Source: JBOGNO01 sp050747245 (GTDB taxonomy: Bacteria > Acidobacteriota > Terriglobia > Acidiferrales > UBA7541). Taken from it: 64,000 nt of DNA. Made by a program: the position numbers and the translations under genes. Every line of letters begins with the position of its first letter. The stretch's first letter is position 1. The stretch spans positions 124,001-188,000 of the forward strand of contig JBOGNO010000001.1 in assembly GCA_050747245.1 (NCBI GenBank). Direction: 5' to 3'. The notes under the pieces are model-generated. The model made no database searches. It saw nothing but the letters and a program-made list of their open reading frames with translations, and was not told where the DNA came from. Shown here piece after piece: positions 7,052 through 14,159 of this stretch.

Positions 7052-8379
7052 TGGCTTCCTTTGTCGCGCGTTTGTGGCAGGAGCGTGACCGCAGTGGCTG
7101 GCGCAATTTCGCCGTCGCCCTGCTTCTGCTTGCTGTCGCACTGCTTCTCGCGCTCTATTCTGCCGCCGCGGCCGAAACCTACCACATGGTTGCCGCAGCC
7201 GTTTCTGCGTCGCTGGCTCTCGCGCTCTCCGCCTGGGTAGGTGTCACCATCGTTCCGCGGCTTGCTCGCCGCACCAATCTTCGCTGGTTTGCCTATCAAG
7301 TGGACTATCGCCTTACGCGCGAAGGCCTCATCTATCTCGGCGCTGTCGGTGTTTTGATCCTCGCCGCGGTCAACACCGGCAACAATCTCCTCTTTCTCGT
7401 ACTCGCCTGTCTCCTCGCCGGAATTTTAATCTCCGGAATCGTCTCGCGTATCGTCCTCGCCGAAATCGAATTGAAACTCGAAATGCCGGAGCACGTTTTC
7501 GCCGAGCAGCCCGTCCTCGCCACCGTCGAAATCGCCAACAACAAAAACCTCTGGCACTCGTTTTCACTCCGAGTTGTGGGAGAAAAGGGCAAAGCCGCCG
7601 AAATTCTTCCTCATCCCGTTTATTTTCCGTTTATCCCGCGCAGGAACTCTGCGCGCCAGAAAGTGGAGCTTTGTTTTCCCCGTCGCGGCGTCTATCGCCA
7701 AGACGCCTTCGGCATTCGCACCAAGTTCCCTTTCGGCTTCCTCGAAAAAACGCGCCGCGTGAATTCCAAGATTGAATTGGTGGTGTATCCGCGCGTCGAG
7801 CCCGCCGAGCAGTTCTACGAAATCCTCCCGCTCTTGAGCGGCGAGATGGAAAGTTACTTCCGCGGCCGCGGCCACGATCTCTATTCCATTCGCAATTACG
7901 AGTCCACCGACAGCGCGCGTTTCGTGGATTGGAAAGCCACCGCCAAGACCGGCACTCTCAAAGTCCGCGAATTCGCCCGCGAAGATGAGCGCCGCGTCCT
8001 GCTCGTCCTCGATCCATTCATGGGCCCGCCCCGCGCCGAACTCGGCAAACTCGCCGCTGAAGAGCACGCCCAGCGATTCGAGCGCGCCGTCTCTCTCACC
8101 GCTTCCATCGCCTGGCACTTTTATGAAATCGACGCCGTCATGCAGTTCCGCACGGATCGTTTCGTCACGCCCATGGCTTCCGCCTCGGAAATTATTTATC
8201 TCCTTCTCCGCGAGCTTGCTTTTCTCCAATTCAATTCTGCCTCCGCCGGCGGAGTCTTCCTCGATTCCCTCGCCGAAGAAACCGAAGTCTTCAAAATTAT
8301 TCTCACCCGCCGACCGCAAGCCTCTATTCCCACCTCCATCTGGGCTTCTTCCTACGTCATCTTCATCGATTCCCTTTAG
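7051..8379 (+). CDS. DUF58 domain membrane protein
   Basis: A 442-residue partner of MoxR. Two pairs of membrane helices occupy the N-terminus (about residues 20-70 and 92-130). A beta-rich region follows, then the DUF58 core YSIRNYESTDSARFVDWKAT with VREFAREDERRVLLVLD, a degenerate von Willebrand-like site. The C-terminus ends SYVIFIDSL. MoxR-DUF58-transglutaminase gene sets are widespread and thought to act on envelope proteins; the precise substrate is unknown. Here the third gene lies 2.3 kb downstream, after mutY. Confidence 0.9.
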   Translation: MASFVARLWQERDRSGWRNFAVALLLLAVALLLALYSAAAAETYHMVAAAVSASLALALSAWVGVTIVPRLARRTNLRWFAYQVDYRLTREGLIYLGAVGVLILAAVNTGNNLLFLVLACLLAGILISGIVSRIVLAEIELKLEMPEHVFAEQPVLATVEIANNKNLWHSFSLRVVGEKGKAAEILPHPVYFPFIPRRNSARQKVELCFPRRGVYRQDAFGIRTKFPFGFLEKTRRVNSKIELVVYPRVEPAEQFYEILPLLSGEMESYFRGRGHDLYSIRNYESTDSARFVDWKATAKTGTLKVREFAREDERRVLLVLDPFMGPPRAELGKLAAEEHAQRFERAVSLTASIAWHFYEIDAVMQFRTDRFVTPMASASEIIYLLLRELAFLQFNSASAGGVFLDSLAEETEVFKIILTRRPQASIPTSIWASSYVIFIDSL

Positions 8380-8401
8380 CAGCCAGCCGAAAAAGTCTTT
8401 A

Positions 8402-8440
8402 CTTGTCATTCCGAGCGCAGCGAGGAATCTGCTTTTTCTG
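8402..8440 (+). repeat. Dispersed TGTCATTC...GAATCT repeat, copy 1
   Basis: The copy reads TGTCATTCCGAG, a short central stem-like segment, then CGAGGAATCTGCTTTT. The same outer boxes recur at 9046, 13087, 13796 and 13951, with different centres. Confidence 0.7.
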
Positions 8441-8518
8441 CCCGTCCCATGTCGGTTCCCTAATCCGTGAGACCGTTGTACTCTACCGCTGCAACTGTTC
8501 GAATTTGCACACGCGCAC

Positions 8519-8581
8519 ATGTTTGGCCAGACCATCTCCCACTATAGTATTGTGGAAAAGTTGGGTTGCGGCGGAATGTGA
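8519..8581 (+). pseudogene. Truncated start of a Ser/Thr protein kinase
   Basis: Translation from ATG 8519 gives 20 residues ending KLGCGGM before a TGA at 8579. The segment GQTISHYSIVEKLG is the characteristic N-terminus of bacterial PknB-type kinases (TISHYxIVEKLGxGGMG), which leads into the Gly-rich loop. The rest of the kinase is gone; the reading runs straight into an RHS remnant. It is a recombination scar, not a functional gene. Confidence 0.7.
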
Positions 8582-8853
8582 GCAGCGGAAACATCTACTA
8601 CTATGCGGAGGATATGCTCGGCAGTTCGCGAGTCATTATCCAAGCAGGCCAGACATGCCCTTGCGGAGTTCATCCTGAGCGGAGCCGAAGGAACGCCGAC
8701 TTTTATCCCTACGGCGGCGAGCGCGTGGTGACCAACACCTGCCAGCAAATCTACAAATTCGAGGGCAAGGAACGCGACGCGGAAACTGGCAATGATGAAT
8801 TCGGAGCGCGCTATTACTCTTCATCGTTCGGCTGTTCGCTTTCGCCGGATTGA
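8566..8853 (+). pseudogene. RHS repeat-associated core domain remnant
   Basis: An open frame of 95 codons carries the RHS core signature: IYYYAEDMLGSSRVI, then DFYPYGGER, then YKFEGKERDAETGNDEFGARYYSSSFG and SLSPD. In intact RHS proteins this core sits after long YD repeats; here only about 90 residues remain and a stop follows the SPD. Between the DMLGSSR and FYPYGGE blocks the peptide reads VHPERSRR, which is translated from an inserted dispersed repeat. Upstream it abuts a kinase start fragment. There is no plausible ribosome-binding site, so it is probably not expressed. Confidence 0.75.
8668..8694 (+). repeat. Short repeat inserted inside the RHS remnant
   Basis: The sequence TTCATCCTGAGCGGAGCCG with the following AAGGAAC resembles the TGTCAT..GAG..GAATCT dispersed family and is the source of the VHPERSRR peptide. 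It interrupts two blocks that are adjacent in RHS proteins while preserving the frame. Confidence 0.55.
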
Positions 8854-9215
8854 TCGGCAATCACGGATGCTGGATGCGACAGTTCAAAACGGGCTCCAAT
8901 TTGGGAACAAACTTGGAACAAAACCTGTCAAAAACTGGCGTAAGAAGCGCCTATTGCACTTTGAAGGGCAAGACATGCCACAGCATAGAGAATTGACCCT
9001 CACAACTCAACAGTGAGGTCTTTGCCCGGCTGCCCCTGCTTCGCCCTGTCATCCCGAGGCCGCCGCAGCGGCCGAGGGATCTGCTTTTGCTTTTCGCACT
9101 CTCTGAATTTTCAAATCTCAAATCTGCGATTCCTCGCTTCCGAGTACAATTCCGCTTTCGAACTCTCCGCGCTCCCCCACCGGCACGCCCTGTGCGAGAA
9201 TGTCCGCCGAATCCG
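8854..9215. other. Intergenic stretch without a recognisable gene
   Basis: This 362-bp interval follows the RHS remnant. It holds one dispersed repeat (9046-9090) and A/T-rich tracts. Short open frames exist but show no domain or ribosome-binding site. I see no gene in it. Confidence 0.6.
9046..9090 (+). repeat. Dispersed TGTCATTC...GAATCT repeat, copy 2
   Basis: TGTCATCCCGAG is followed by a perfect stem GGCCGC / CGCA loop / GCGGCC and then CGAGGGATCTGCTTTT. Confidence 0.75.
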
Positions 9216-10496
9216 ATGAAACTTTCATTTCCGCTTTTGGGTGCCCCATCCTTCGCGGAGCGCGATGTTTGCGTCCCGGACGCTGTTGCGGGACGAAGGG
9301 TGGGGATTCTCACCTTTCGCCGCGCTCTTCTCCGCTGGTTTCGCGCGCATCGCCGCGATTTCCCCTGGCGCCGCAGCCGCGATCCCTACCGCATCTGGCT
9401 CGCAGAAGTCATGCTCCAGCAGACGCGCATCGCCGCCGTGCTGCCCTACTACCGCCGGTTCCTGCGCCGCTTTCCGAATGTTCGCTCGCTCGCCCGCGCT
9501 CTCCAACGCGAAGTTCTCCGCGCCTGGAGCGGCCTCGGCTACTATTCCCGCGCGTGCAATCTTCATCGCGCCGCAAAACTCGTCGTCGCGCGTCACTCCG
9601 GAAAATTTCCCTGCGCGCTCTCGGACGCGCTCGCCCTTCCCGGAGTCGGCCGCTACACCGCCGCCGCAGTTCTCAGCATCGCCTACGATTCTCCTCTCGC
9701 CGTGCTCGATGGAAACGTCGCCCGCGTGCTCGCGCGTCTCGGCGCCCTCCGCGGAGACTTGCGCGCCCCGCGCCGCTGGCGCTCTCTCGAACTCCGCGCT
9801 ACTGAACTCCTCGCTCCGCATTTCCCGGGCGAGTGGAATCAAGCCCTCATGGAGCTCGGCGAAACCGTCTGCACCCCGCAGTCTCCGCGCTGCTCCGAAT
9901 GTCCCGTCGCTCGATGGTGTCGCGCCCGTGCTCTCGGCCTCGTCGAAAAAATTCCCGCGCCGCGCAAAAAACGCTCCCCTGTCGCCGTGACCATCGCCGC
10001 CGCAGTGCTACTCGATTCCCGCGGCCGCACGTTTGTTACCCGCGATCCCGGCCGCCACGATGCCGTTCTTTTCTCCCGCATGTGGCAATTTCCCGCCATC
10101 GAAGTTCACCGCCATCCCGCCGCCGAGCTTTCCGCCTTCCTCGCCGCCTCCTACCGATCCTCGGCCAAGAATTCCGCAACTCACGCTTCTGATTTCGGCT
10201 CCGGTGCGAAGACTTCCGGGTTTCCTGTCTCGACTTCCCGCACATACACCGTTTCTGCCACTTTCCTCTCTCCTGCTCTCGACCCCTCCTCGACTGCTCT
10301 CACCGCGCTCCCTTCTTTCCGCCACAGTGTCACCTACCGCAAAGTCGCCCTCCTTCCCTTTCTTCTCCGCGTCTCGCAGCTCCCGCGCGCCGCCCGCGGA
10401 AAAATCGTTCCCCTCGCCGAAATCTCGCGCCTGCCGGTTTCCAGCGCCACGCGTAAAATCGCCGCCGCCGCCCTCCGCTCCCTCTCCCCCCAATAG
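9216..10496 (+). CDS. mutY: A/G-specific adenine glycosylase MutY
   Basis: Removes adenine mispaired with 8-oxoguanine. The catalytic domain begins FRRALLRWFRAHRRDFPWRR, with MLQQTRIAAVLPYYRRFLRRF carrying the catalytic Glu region. The helix-hairpin-helix LPGVGRYTAAAVLS and the catalytic Asp in AVLDGNVARVLAR follow. A 4Fe-4S loop has the spacing C-x6-C-x2-C-x5-C (CTPQSPRCSECPVARWC). The C-terminal Nudix-like 8-oxoG recognition domain starts near AVTIAAAVLLDSRG. From ATG 9216 the protein is 426 residues, but residues 9-29 are translated from a dispersed hairpin repeat. A GTG at 9300, just after AAGG, is an alternative start giving 398 residues. It sits between DUF58 and the transglutaminase. 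Confidence 0.92.
   Translation: MKLSFPLLGAPSFAERDVCVPDAVAGRRVGILTFRRALLRWFRAHRRDFPWRRSRDPYRIWLAEVMLQQTRIAAVLPYYRRFLRRFPNVRSLARALQREVLRAWSGLGYYSRACNLHRAAKLVVARHSGKFPCALSDALALPGVGRYTAAAVLSIAYDSPLAVLDGNVARVLARLGALRGDLRAPRRWRSLELRATELLAPHFPGEWNQALMELGETVCTPQSPRCSECPVARWCRARALGLVEKIPAPRKKRSPVAVTIAAAVLLDSRGRTFVTRDPGRHDAVLFSRMWQFPAIEVHRHPAAELSAFLAASYRSSAKNSATHASDFGSGAKTSGFPVSTSRTYTVSATFLSPALDPSSTALTALPSFRHSVTYRKVALLPFLLRVSQLPRAARGKIVPLAEISRLPVSSATRKIAAAALRSLSPQ
9239..9305 (+). repeat. GGTGCCCCA...TGGGG hairpin repeat inside the mutY 5' end
   Basis: Outer arms CCCCATCCTTCG and CGAAGGGTGGGG pair. An inner stem CGTCCCG / CGGGACG pairs within them. The same outer arms occur at 12988 and 13723. The repeat is read through in frame as part of the predicted MutY N-terminus. 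Confidence 0.75.
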
Positions 10497-10540
10497 GCGG
10501 CCGACGAGGAATTTCCTTCCTGTTTCCTGCTCTTCCTTTT

Positions 10541-10570
10541 TCTGATTTCTAATTTCTGACTTCTGATTTG
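10541..10570 (+). repeat. TTTCTGATTTC pyrimidine tract, copy 1
   Basis: Short direct repeats of TTCTGATT lie 45 bases after the mutY stop. Related tracts occur at 14084 and 61579. Confidence 0.6.
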
Positions 10571-10644
10571 TATTTGTCCCCGTAACCTTCACGCCCCTTC
10601 TCCGTGGCTCGCCCTCTCGCGGATGATAAAATTATAAATTGCCC

Positions 10645-12894
10645 ATGGCCTCCGAACGCACCGCTCCTTCTCTCAGCGCCGTTCAGCATTTTTTCGACGT
10701 TTCCATTTTTCTGCTCGTTGCCGTGGGACTCCTTTCGGTCATTTCCACCGGCAAGCTCGATCTTTTCACGGCCATCGCCGCTTCCGCGGGCCTGGGCATA
10801 AAAGCCCTGCGCCTCTGGCAAGGTCGTCCGCCGGAGCTCTCCGCGCGCGCCGCCACCTGGCTGGTGACCGGCTATCTGCTTTTCTTCCCGTTTGACCTGT
10901 GGTTTCTCTCGCGGAGTCTCGCCGTCGGCGCTCCCAATCCCGCGCTCTACGCCGGACTGCTCGCCGCGGTTCACCTGATGATTTTCGCTTCGCTCGTGCG
11001 CCTATATTCCTCGCGCACCATCCGCGACGCCGTCTTTCAAGCCCTGCTGGCCTTCACTTCCATGCTCGCTTCCGCGATTCTCACCGTCGACACCACTTTC
11101 CTGGTTTTCCTCGGAGTTTTTCTTTTCGTCGCGGTTGCGGCCTTCGTCGGCCTGGAAATCCGTCGCAGCGCCGAAGGCGCCGTCTCTCCACCCCTGGAGC
11201 GCGGCACTCCCGCCGCCGAGCAGTTGAATCGCGCCCTGGGCGGCGTCTCATTTCTCGTAGCCGCAGGCGCCATCGCTCTCGGCGCGGGAATTTTTTTCCT
11301 GATTCCTCGTTTTACCGCTGGCTACCTGGGAGCCATCAATCTTCAGCCTTCTCTTATGACCGGTTTCAGCGACAACGTCGCTCTCGGCGAAATCGGCCGC
11401 ATCCAGCAGAGCACCGCCGTAGCCATGCGCATCCGCATTCAGGGAAAGCCCGCTCTTGCGCAAGCCATGCACTGGCGCGGCATCGCCCTCGCCGATTTTG
11501 ACGGCAAGCGCTGGTTCACCTCTTCACCTTCTTCCACCGTCATCACTCCCAATCCCGATGGCGAATACGACTTCCCCGCGCCGCCATTGCCTCGCGGCGA
11601 TGTCGGTCAGTTGCGTTTCAGTGTTTTGATGGAGCCCATGGCCACCGACGCCATCTTCCTCGCCGGACGCCCCGTCCAGCTTACCGGCCGCTTCGCCGCC
11701 ACGCCGCAGACCGCCGCGCAACCTCCTCGCCGCGGTTATCTCGTCCTCGACAAGACCGGCTCCATCTTCAATCCCGCCCACAATGAAACCAAGATGCGCT
11801 ACGACGTGGTCTCCGAGCTTCCGCTCGTTCCTTCCGCGGAACTTCGCGCCGCCTCCGCCGATTATCCCGAAGGCATCCGCCAAACCTATTTGCAATTGCC
11901 GCATCTCGATCCGCGCATTCCCAAGCTCGCCGAGCAAATCACCGCCGGCGCCACGAATCCCTACGATAAAGCCCTGCGCATCCAGCTTTACCTGCGCACG
12001 CGTCTCGGTTATACGCTCGATCTTTCCGATACGCCGCCCAACCTCGCCGATCCCCTCGCCTGGTTTCTCTTCCAGAAGCGCGCCGGCAATTGCGAATATT
12101 TTGCCGCTGCCATGGTCGTCATGCTGCGCTCCCTCGGCATTCCTGCGCGCTATCTCACCGGCTTTCTCGAAGGCGAATACAACGACGTTGCCGGCGATTA
12201 CATTGTCCGCTCGAGCGACGCCCACGCCTGGGTCGAAGCCTATTTCCCGGGCTACGGCTGGATAGAATTTGATCCCACTCCTCCGGGCGATTCCGTTCGC
12301 CACGGACTCTTCTCGCGGCTCGCGCTCTATTGGGACTGGTTCCAGTATTCCTGGGGCGAGTGGGTCATCAACTACGATTTTTCGCACCAGTTGACTCTTG
12401 CGCAAAATATGCAACGCACCACGAAATCCTTGTCCGAACGCGTCCGCCGCGCCTACGAGACTCGCCGCCGCCAGATTTTCGATTGGATTCGCGTCTGGCA
12501 GGCGCGCCTATCCGATTCGCGCTATTCCCTTCCCTCCGCGCTGGTGTTTCTGGTTGCCCTGCTTCTCTTCTATCGCGGACGCGCCCTCGCGCGTTACATG
12601 GAAGGCCGCTGGGGATTGCGCATGCACCGCGCCGGAGCCCTTCAGCCTGAGCTGGCTTCTTTCGAATATCGCCAGATGCTCAAAATTCTCGAGCGCCGCG
12701 GCTGGAAGAAAAATCCTTCGCAAACGCCCCGCGAATTCGCCTTCTCCATTCCGGTTGCCGCGCTCGCCTCGCCCCTCTCCGATTTCACCGGCCTCTATGA
12801 GTCCGCCCGCTTCGGCGCCCATCCCCCCGACGCCCGCGCCATGTCCTTCCTCCTCGTCCGCATCAAGTCCATCCTCTCCTCCAATCCCCGCTAG
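10645..12894 (+). CDS. TgpA-type membrane transglutaminase (DUF3488-TGc-DUF4129)
   Basis: A 749-residue inner-membrane protein. Five to six helices fill residues 1-230 (DUF3488-like). A periplasmic domain follows, with the transglutaminase core near residues 470-550: the catalytic Cys in RAGNCEYFAAAMVVMLRSLG, the His in SSDAHAWVEAYF, and the Asp in WIEFDPTPPG. One more helix (YSLPSALVFLVALLLFY) precedes a C-terminal DUF4129-like segment (MLKILERRGWKKNPSQTPREFA). It is the usual third partner of MoxR and DUF58. The start is ATG 10645; a TTG six bases upstream is less likely. Confidence 0.92.
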   Translation: MASERTAPSLSAVQHFFDVSIFLLVAVGLLSVISTGKLDLFTAIAASAGLGIKALRLWQGRPPELSARAATWLVTGYLLFFPFDLWFLSRSLAVGAPNPALYAGLLAAVHLMIFASLVRLYSSRTIRDAVFQALLAFTSMLASAILTVDTTFLVFLGVFLFVAVAAFVGLEIRRSAEGAVSPPLERGTPAAEQLNRALGGVSFLVAAGAIALGAGIFFLIPRFTAGYLGAINLQPSLMTGFSDNVALGEIGRIQQSTAVAMRIRIQGKPALAQAMHWRGIALADFDGKRWFTSSPSSTVITPNPDGEYDFPAPPLPRGDVGQLRFSVLMEPMATDAIFLAGRPVQLTGRFAATPQTAAQPPRRGYLVLDKTGSIFNPAHNETKMRYDVVSELPLVPSAELRAASADYPEGIRQTYLQLPHLDPRIPKLAEQITAGATNPYDKALRIQLYLRTRLGYTLDLSDTPPNLADPLAWFLFQKRAGNCEYFAAAMVVMLRSLGIPARYLTGFLEGEYNDVAGDYIVRSSDAHAWVEAYFPGYGWIEFDPTPPGDSVRHGLFSRLALYWDWFQYSWGEWVINYDFSHQLTLAQNMQRTTKSLSERVRRAYETRRRQIFDWIRVWQARLSDSRYSLPSALVFLVALLLFYRGRALARYMEGRWGLRMHRAGALQPELASFEYRQMLKILERRGWKKNPSQTPREFAFSIPVAALASPLSDFTGLYESARFGAHPPDARAMSFLLVRIKSILSSNPR

Positions 12895-12950
12895 CTTCAT
12901 TCGTCGCCACGGCGGCCGCCCCCGGCGCTCAACAGTTTTGCCTATTTAGC

Positions 12951-13075
12951 GGCGGGCTTCAGCCCGGCAGCTTTGCCTTTGATTTTCGGGTGCCCCATCC
13001 TTCGGTCGCCGCGGCGAACGAAGGCAGGGCCTTTGATTCTTTCTGGGTGCCCCACATGCAGGGCTTCCGAGCCGC
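12951..13075 (+). repeat. Repeat cluster after the transglutaminase gene
   Basis: Three elements in series are visible. The first is a GCGGCGGGCTTCAGCCCGGC hairpin (12951-12971). The second is a GGGTGCCCCATCCTTCGG hairpin with a GTCGCCGCGGCGAAC centre (12988-13029). The third is a partial GGGTGCCCCA copy (13046-13070). The stretch from 12895 to 13169 has no convincing gene. Confidence 0.65.
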
Positions 13076-13086
13076 GATGCCATCTT

Positions 13087-13130
13087 ACTTGTCATTCTGA
13101 GGGCCCTTGGCCCGAAGAATCTCTCTCTCC
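13087..13130 (+). repeat. Dispersed TGTCATTC...GAATCT repeat, copy 3
   Basis: TGTCATTCTGAG is followed by the stem GGGCC / CTT loop / GGCCC and then CGAAGAATCTCTCT. Confidence 0.75.
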
Positions 13131-13169
13131 GAATGCTGCGGGCCGCAGGCCCGCCTCCGTATTTTCTCT

Positions 13170-13283
13170 TTGGGTCGCATCGTCAGCGGACACACCGTCA
13201 AGCACCTCGCCACAGCGTTCGCTTGCTACTTCGTCCTCCGCATGCTCCCCCTCCGCCATCCCACCGCGATACCTGCGGTCTAG
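13170..13283 (+). pseudogene. C-terminal remnant of a ceramidase-like membrane protein
   Basis: A 37-codon tail reads GRIVSGHTVKHLATAF, then CYFVLRMLPLR, and a TAG at 13281. SGHTxKHLxAA followed by a hydrophobic helix and RMLxLR is what one sees at the C-terminus of alkaline-ceramidase-like membrane proteins. No upstream part exists and the segment begins right after repeats, so it looks like a leftover of a deleted gene. Confidence 0.4.
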
Positions 13284-13663
13284 CGCCGCAGGATGAATCT
13301 CTCGCCTTCATCCTCAAAGTACGCGAGCTTTCCCGGAATGCAGGAAATGATTGTCCCCATTTCGTACCCGACGGTTGCCCTAAGCGCGATCTCCAGTTCC
13401 AGCTCCCGCGCATCAAGCTCGATATTCTCCGACATGACCCAGCACATCGGAGGCGCTCCCATGGAAGAGAGCAACTTCGCGATGGAGTCTCGATTCTGCT
13501 GGCTTGGGGGAATAGCCACGACGCGTTTGGGATCGACAGCGTTGAAATCCCACAGTTCAGATATGAACTTTGCTCTACCCTTCTTAGTAGAGAGAAACCC
13601 CAGGTAGCGCTCCCGACGTTGGGGAGGGAAAAACGCCCTGACTACTGCTTCTTCGTGCTCCAT
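13280..13663 (-). CDS. Conserved-looking hypothetical protein
   Basis: A 127-residue soluble protein with no signal peptide or membrane helix. It starts MEHEEAVVRAFFPPQRRERY, is acidic in its second half (ENIELDARELELE), and ends GTIISCIPGKLAYFEDEGERF. The even codon use and the length suggest a real gene rather than a chance frame, but I cannot assign a domain. It stands alone between two repeat clusters. Its 3' end overlaps the ceramidase-like remnant by four bases on the opposite strand. Confidence 0.65.
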   Translation of the reverse strand: MEHEEAVVRAFFPPQRRERYLGFLSTKKGRAKFISELWDFNAVDPKRVVAIPPSQQNRDSIAKLLSSMGAPPMCWVMSENIELDARELELEIALRATVGYEMGTIISCIPGKLAYFEDEGERFILRR

Positions 13664-13722
13664 TTGTACGAATGTTAGGCCTCAATTCAAAGGCCGGTCA
13701 AATCCAGATTTGAAATTTCTGC

Positions 13723-14109
13723 GGGTGCCCCATCCTTCGGTCGCCGCGGCGACCGAAGGGTGGGGGTTTTTAGTCCACTACCAAACGCTCTCCGTGTGTC
13801 ATCCCGAGCGCAGCCGAGGGATCTGCTTCTTCTTTTGTTTTTATTCCTGAACTCTATTTTCTGCCTTTTGCTTTTGCTTTACGCCTTGTGCTGCCCGAAC
13901 TTTACTCCGTCGCTCTTCTTTGCAGCAGAACAGCACGCCGAAACCGCCCGGTGTCATTCAGAGCCCCGATGACTTGGATCGGGGCGAAGAATCTCCGATC
14001 AAATTCTTTGTCCCCCTTCCATGGCTTTTGACTTTGCCTTCTCTGAAATTTCGAATTTGCGAACTCTTAGATTTCTCCTGTGCTTTCTGATTTCTGATTT
14101 CTGATTTTC
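13723..14109 (+). repeat. Repeat island: four dispersed repeats in a row
   Basis: The 496-bp gap before the HAAS gene contains no gene but four repeats. A complete GGGTGCCCCA hairpin with a GTCGCCGCGGCGAC centre lies at 13723-13766. Two TGTCATTC-family copies lie at 13796-13838 and 13951-14000; the latter has an 8-bp stem GCCCCGAT / ATCGGGGC. A TTTCTGATTTC tract lies at 14084-14109. The spaces between are A/T-rich and featureless. Confidence 0.7.
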
Positions 14110-14159
14110 ATCCCTTCCTCTGCGCCCTCAGTGCCTCTGTGGCGGAATCCCGCCGCCCT

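Noticed and set aside
6035..7141. A 368-codon minus-strand frame opposite moxR
   Set aside because: moxR carries intact Walker and sensor motifs; the antisense frame has no recognisable domain.
8792..9016. A 74-codon frame after the RHS remnant
   Set aside because: No domain, no ribosome-binding site, and it begins inside the remnant in another frame.
11524..12414. A 296-codon minus-strand frame opposite the transglutaminase
   Set aside because: Antisense to the catalytic core of TgpA; no independent evidence.
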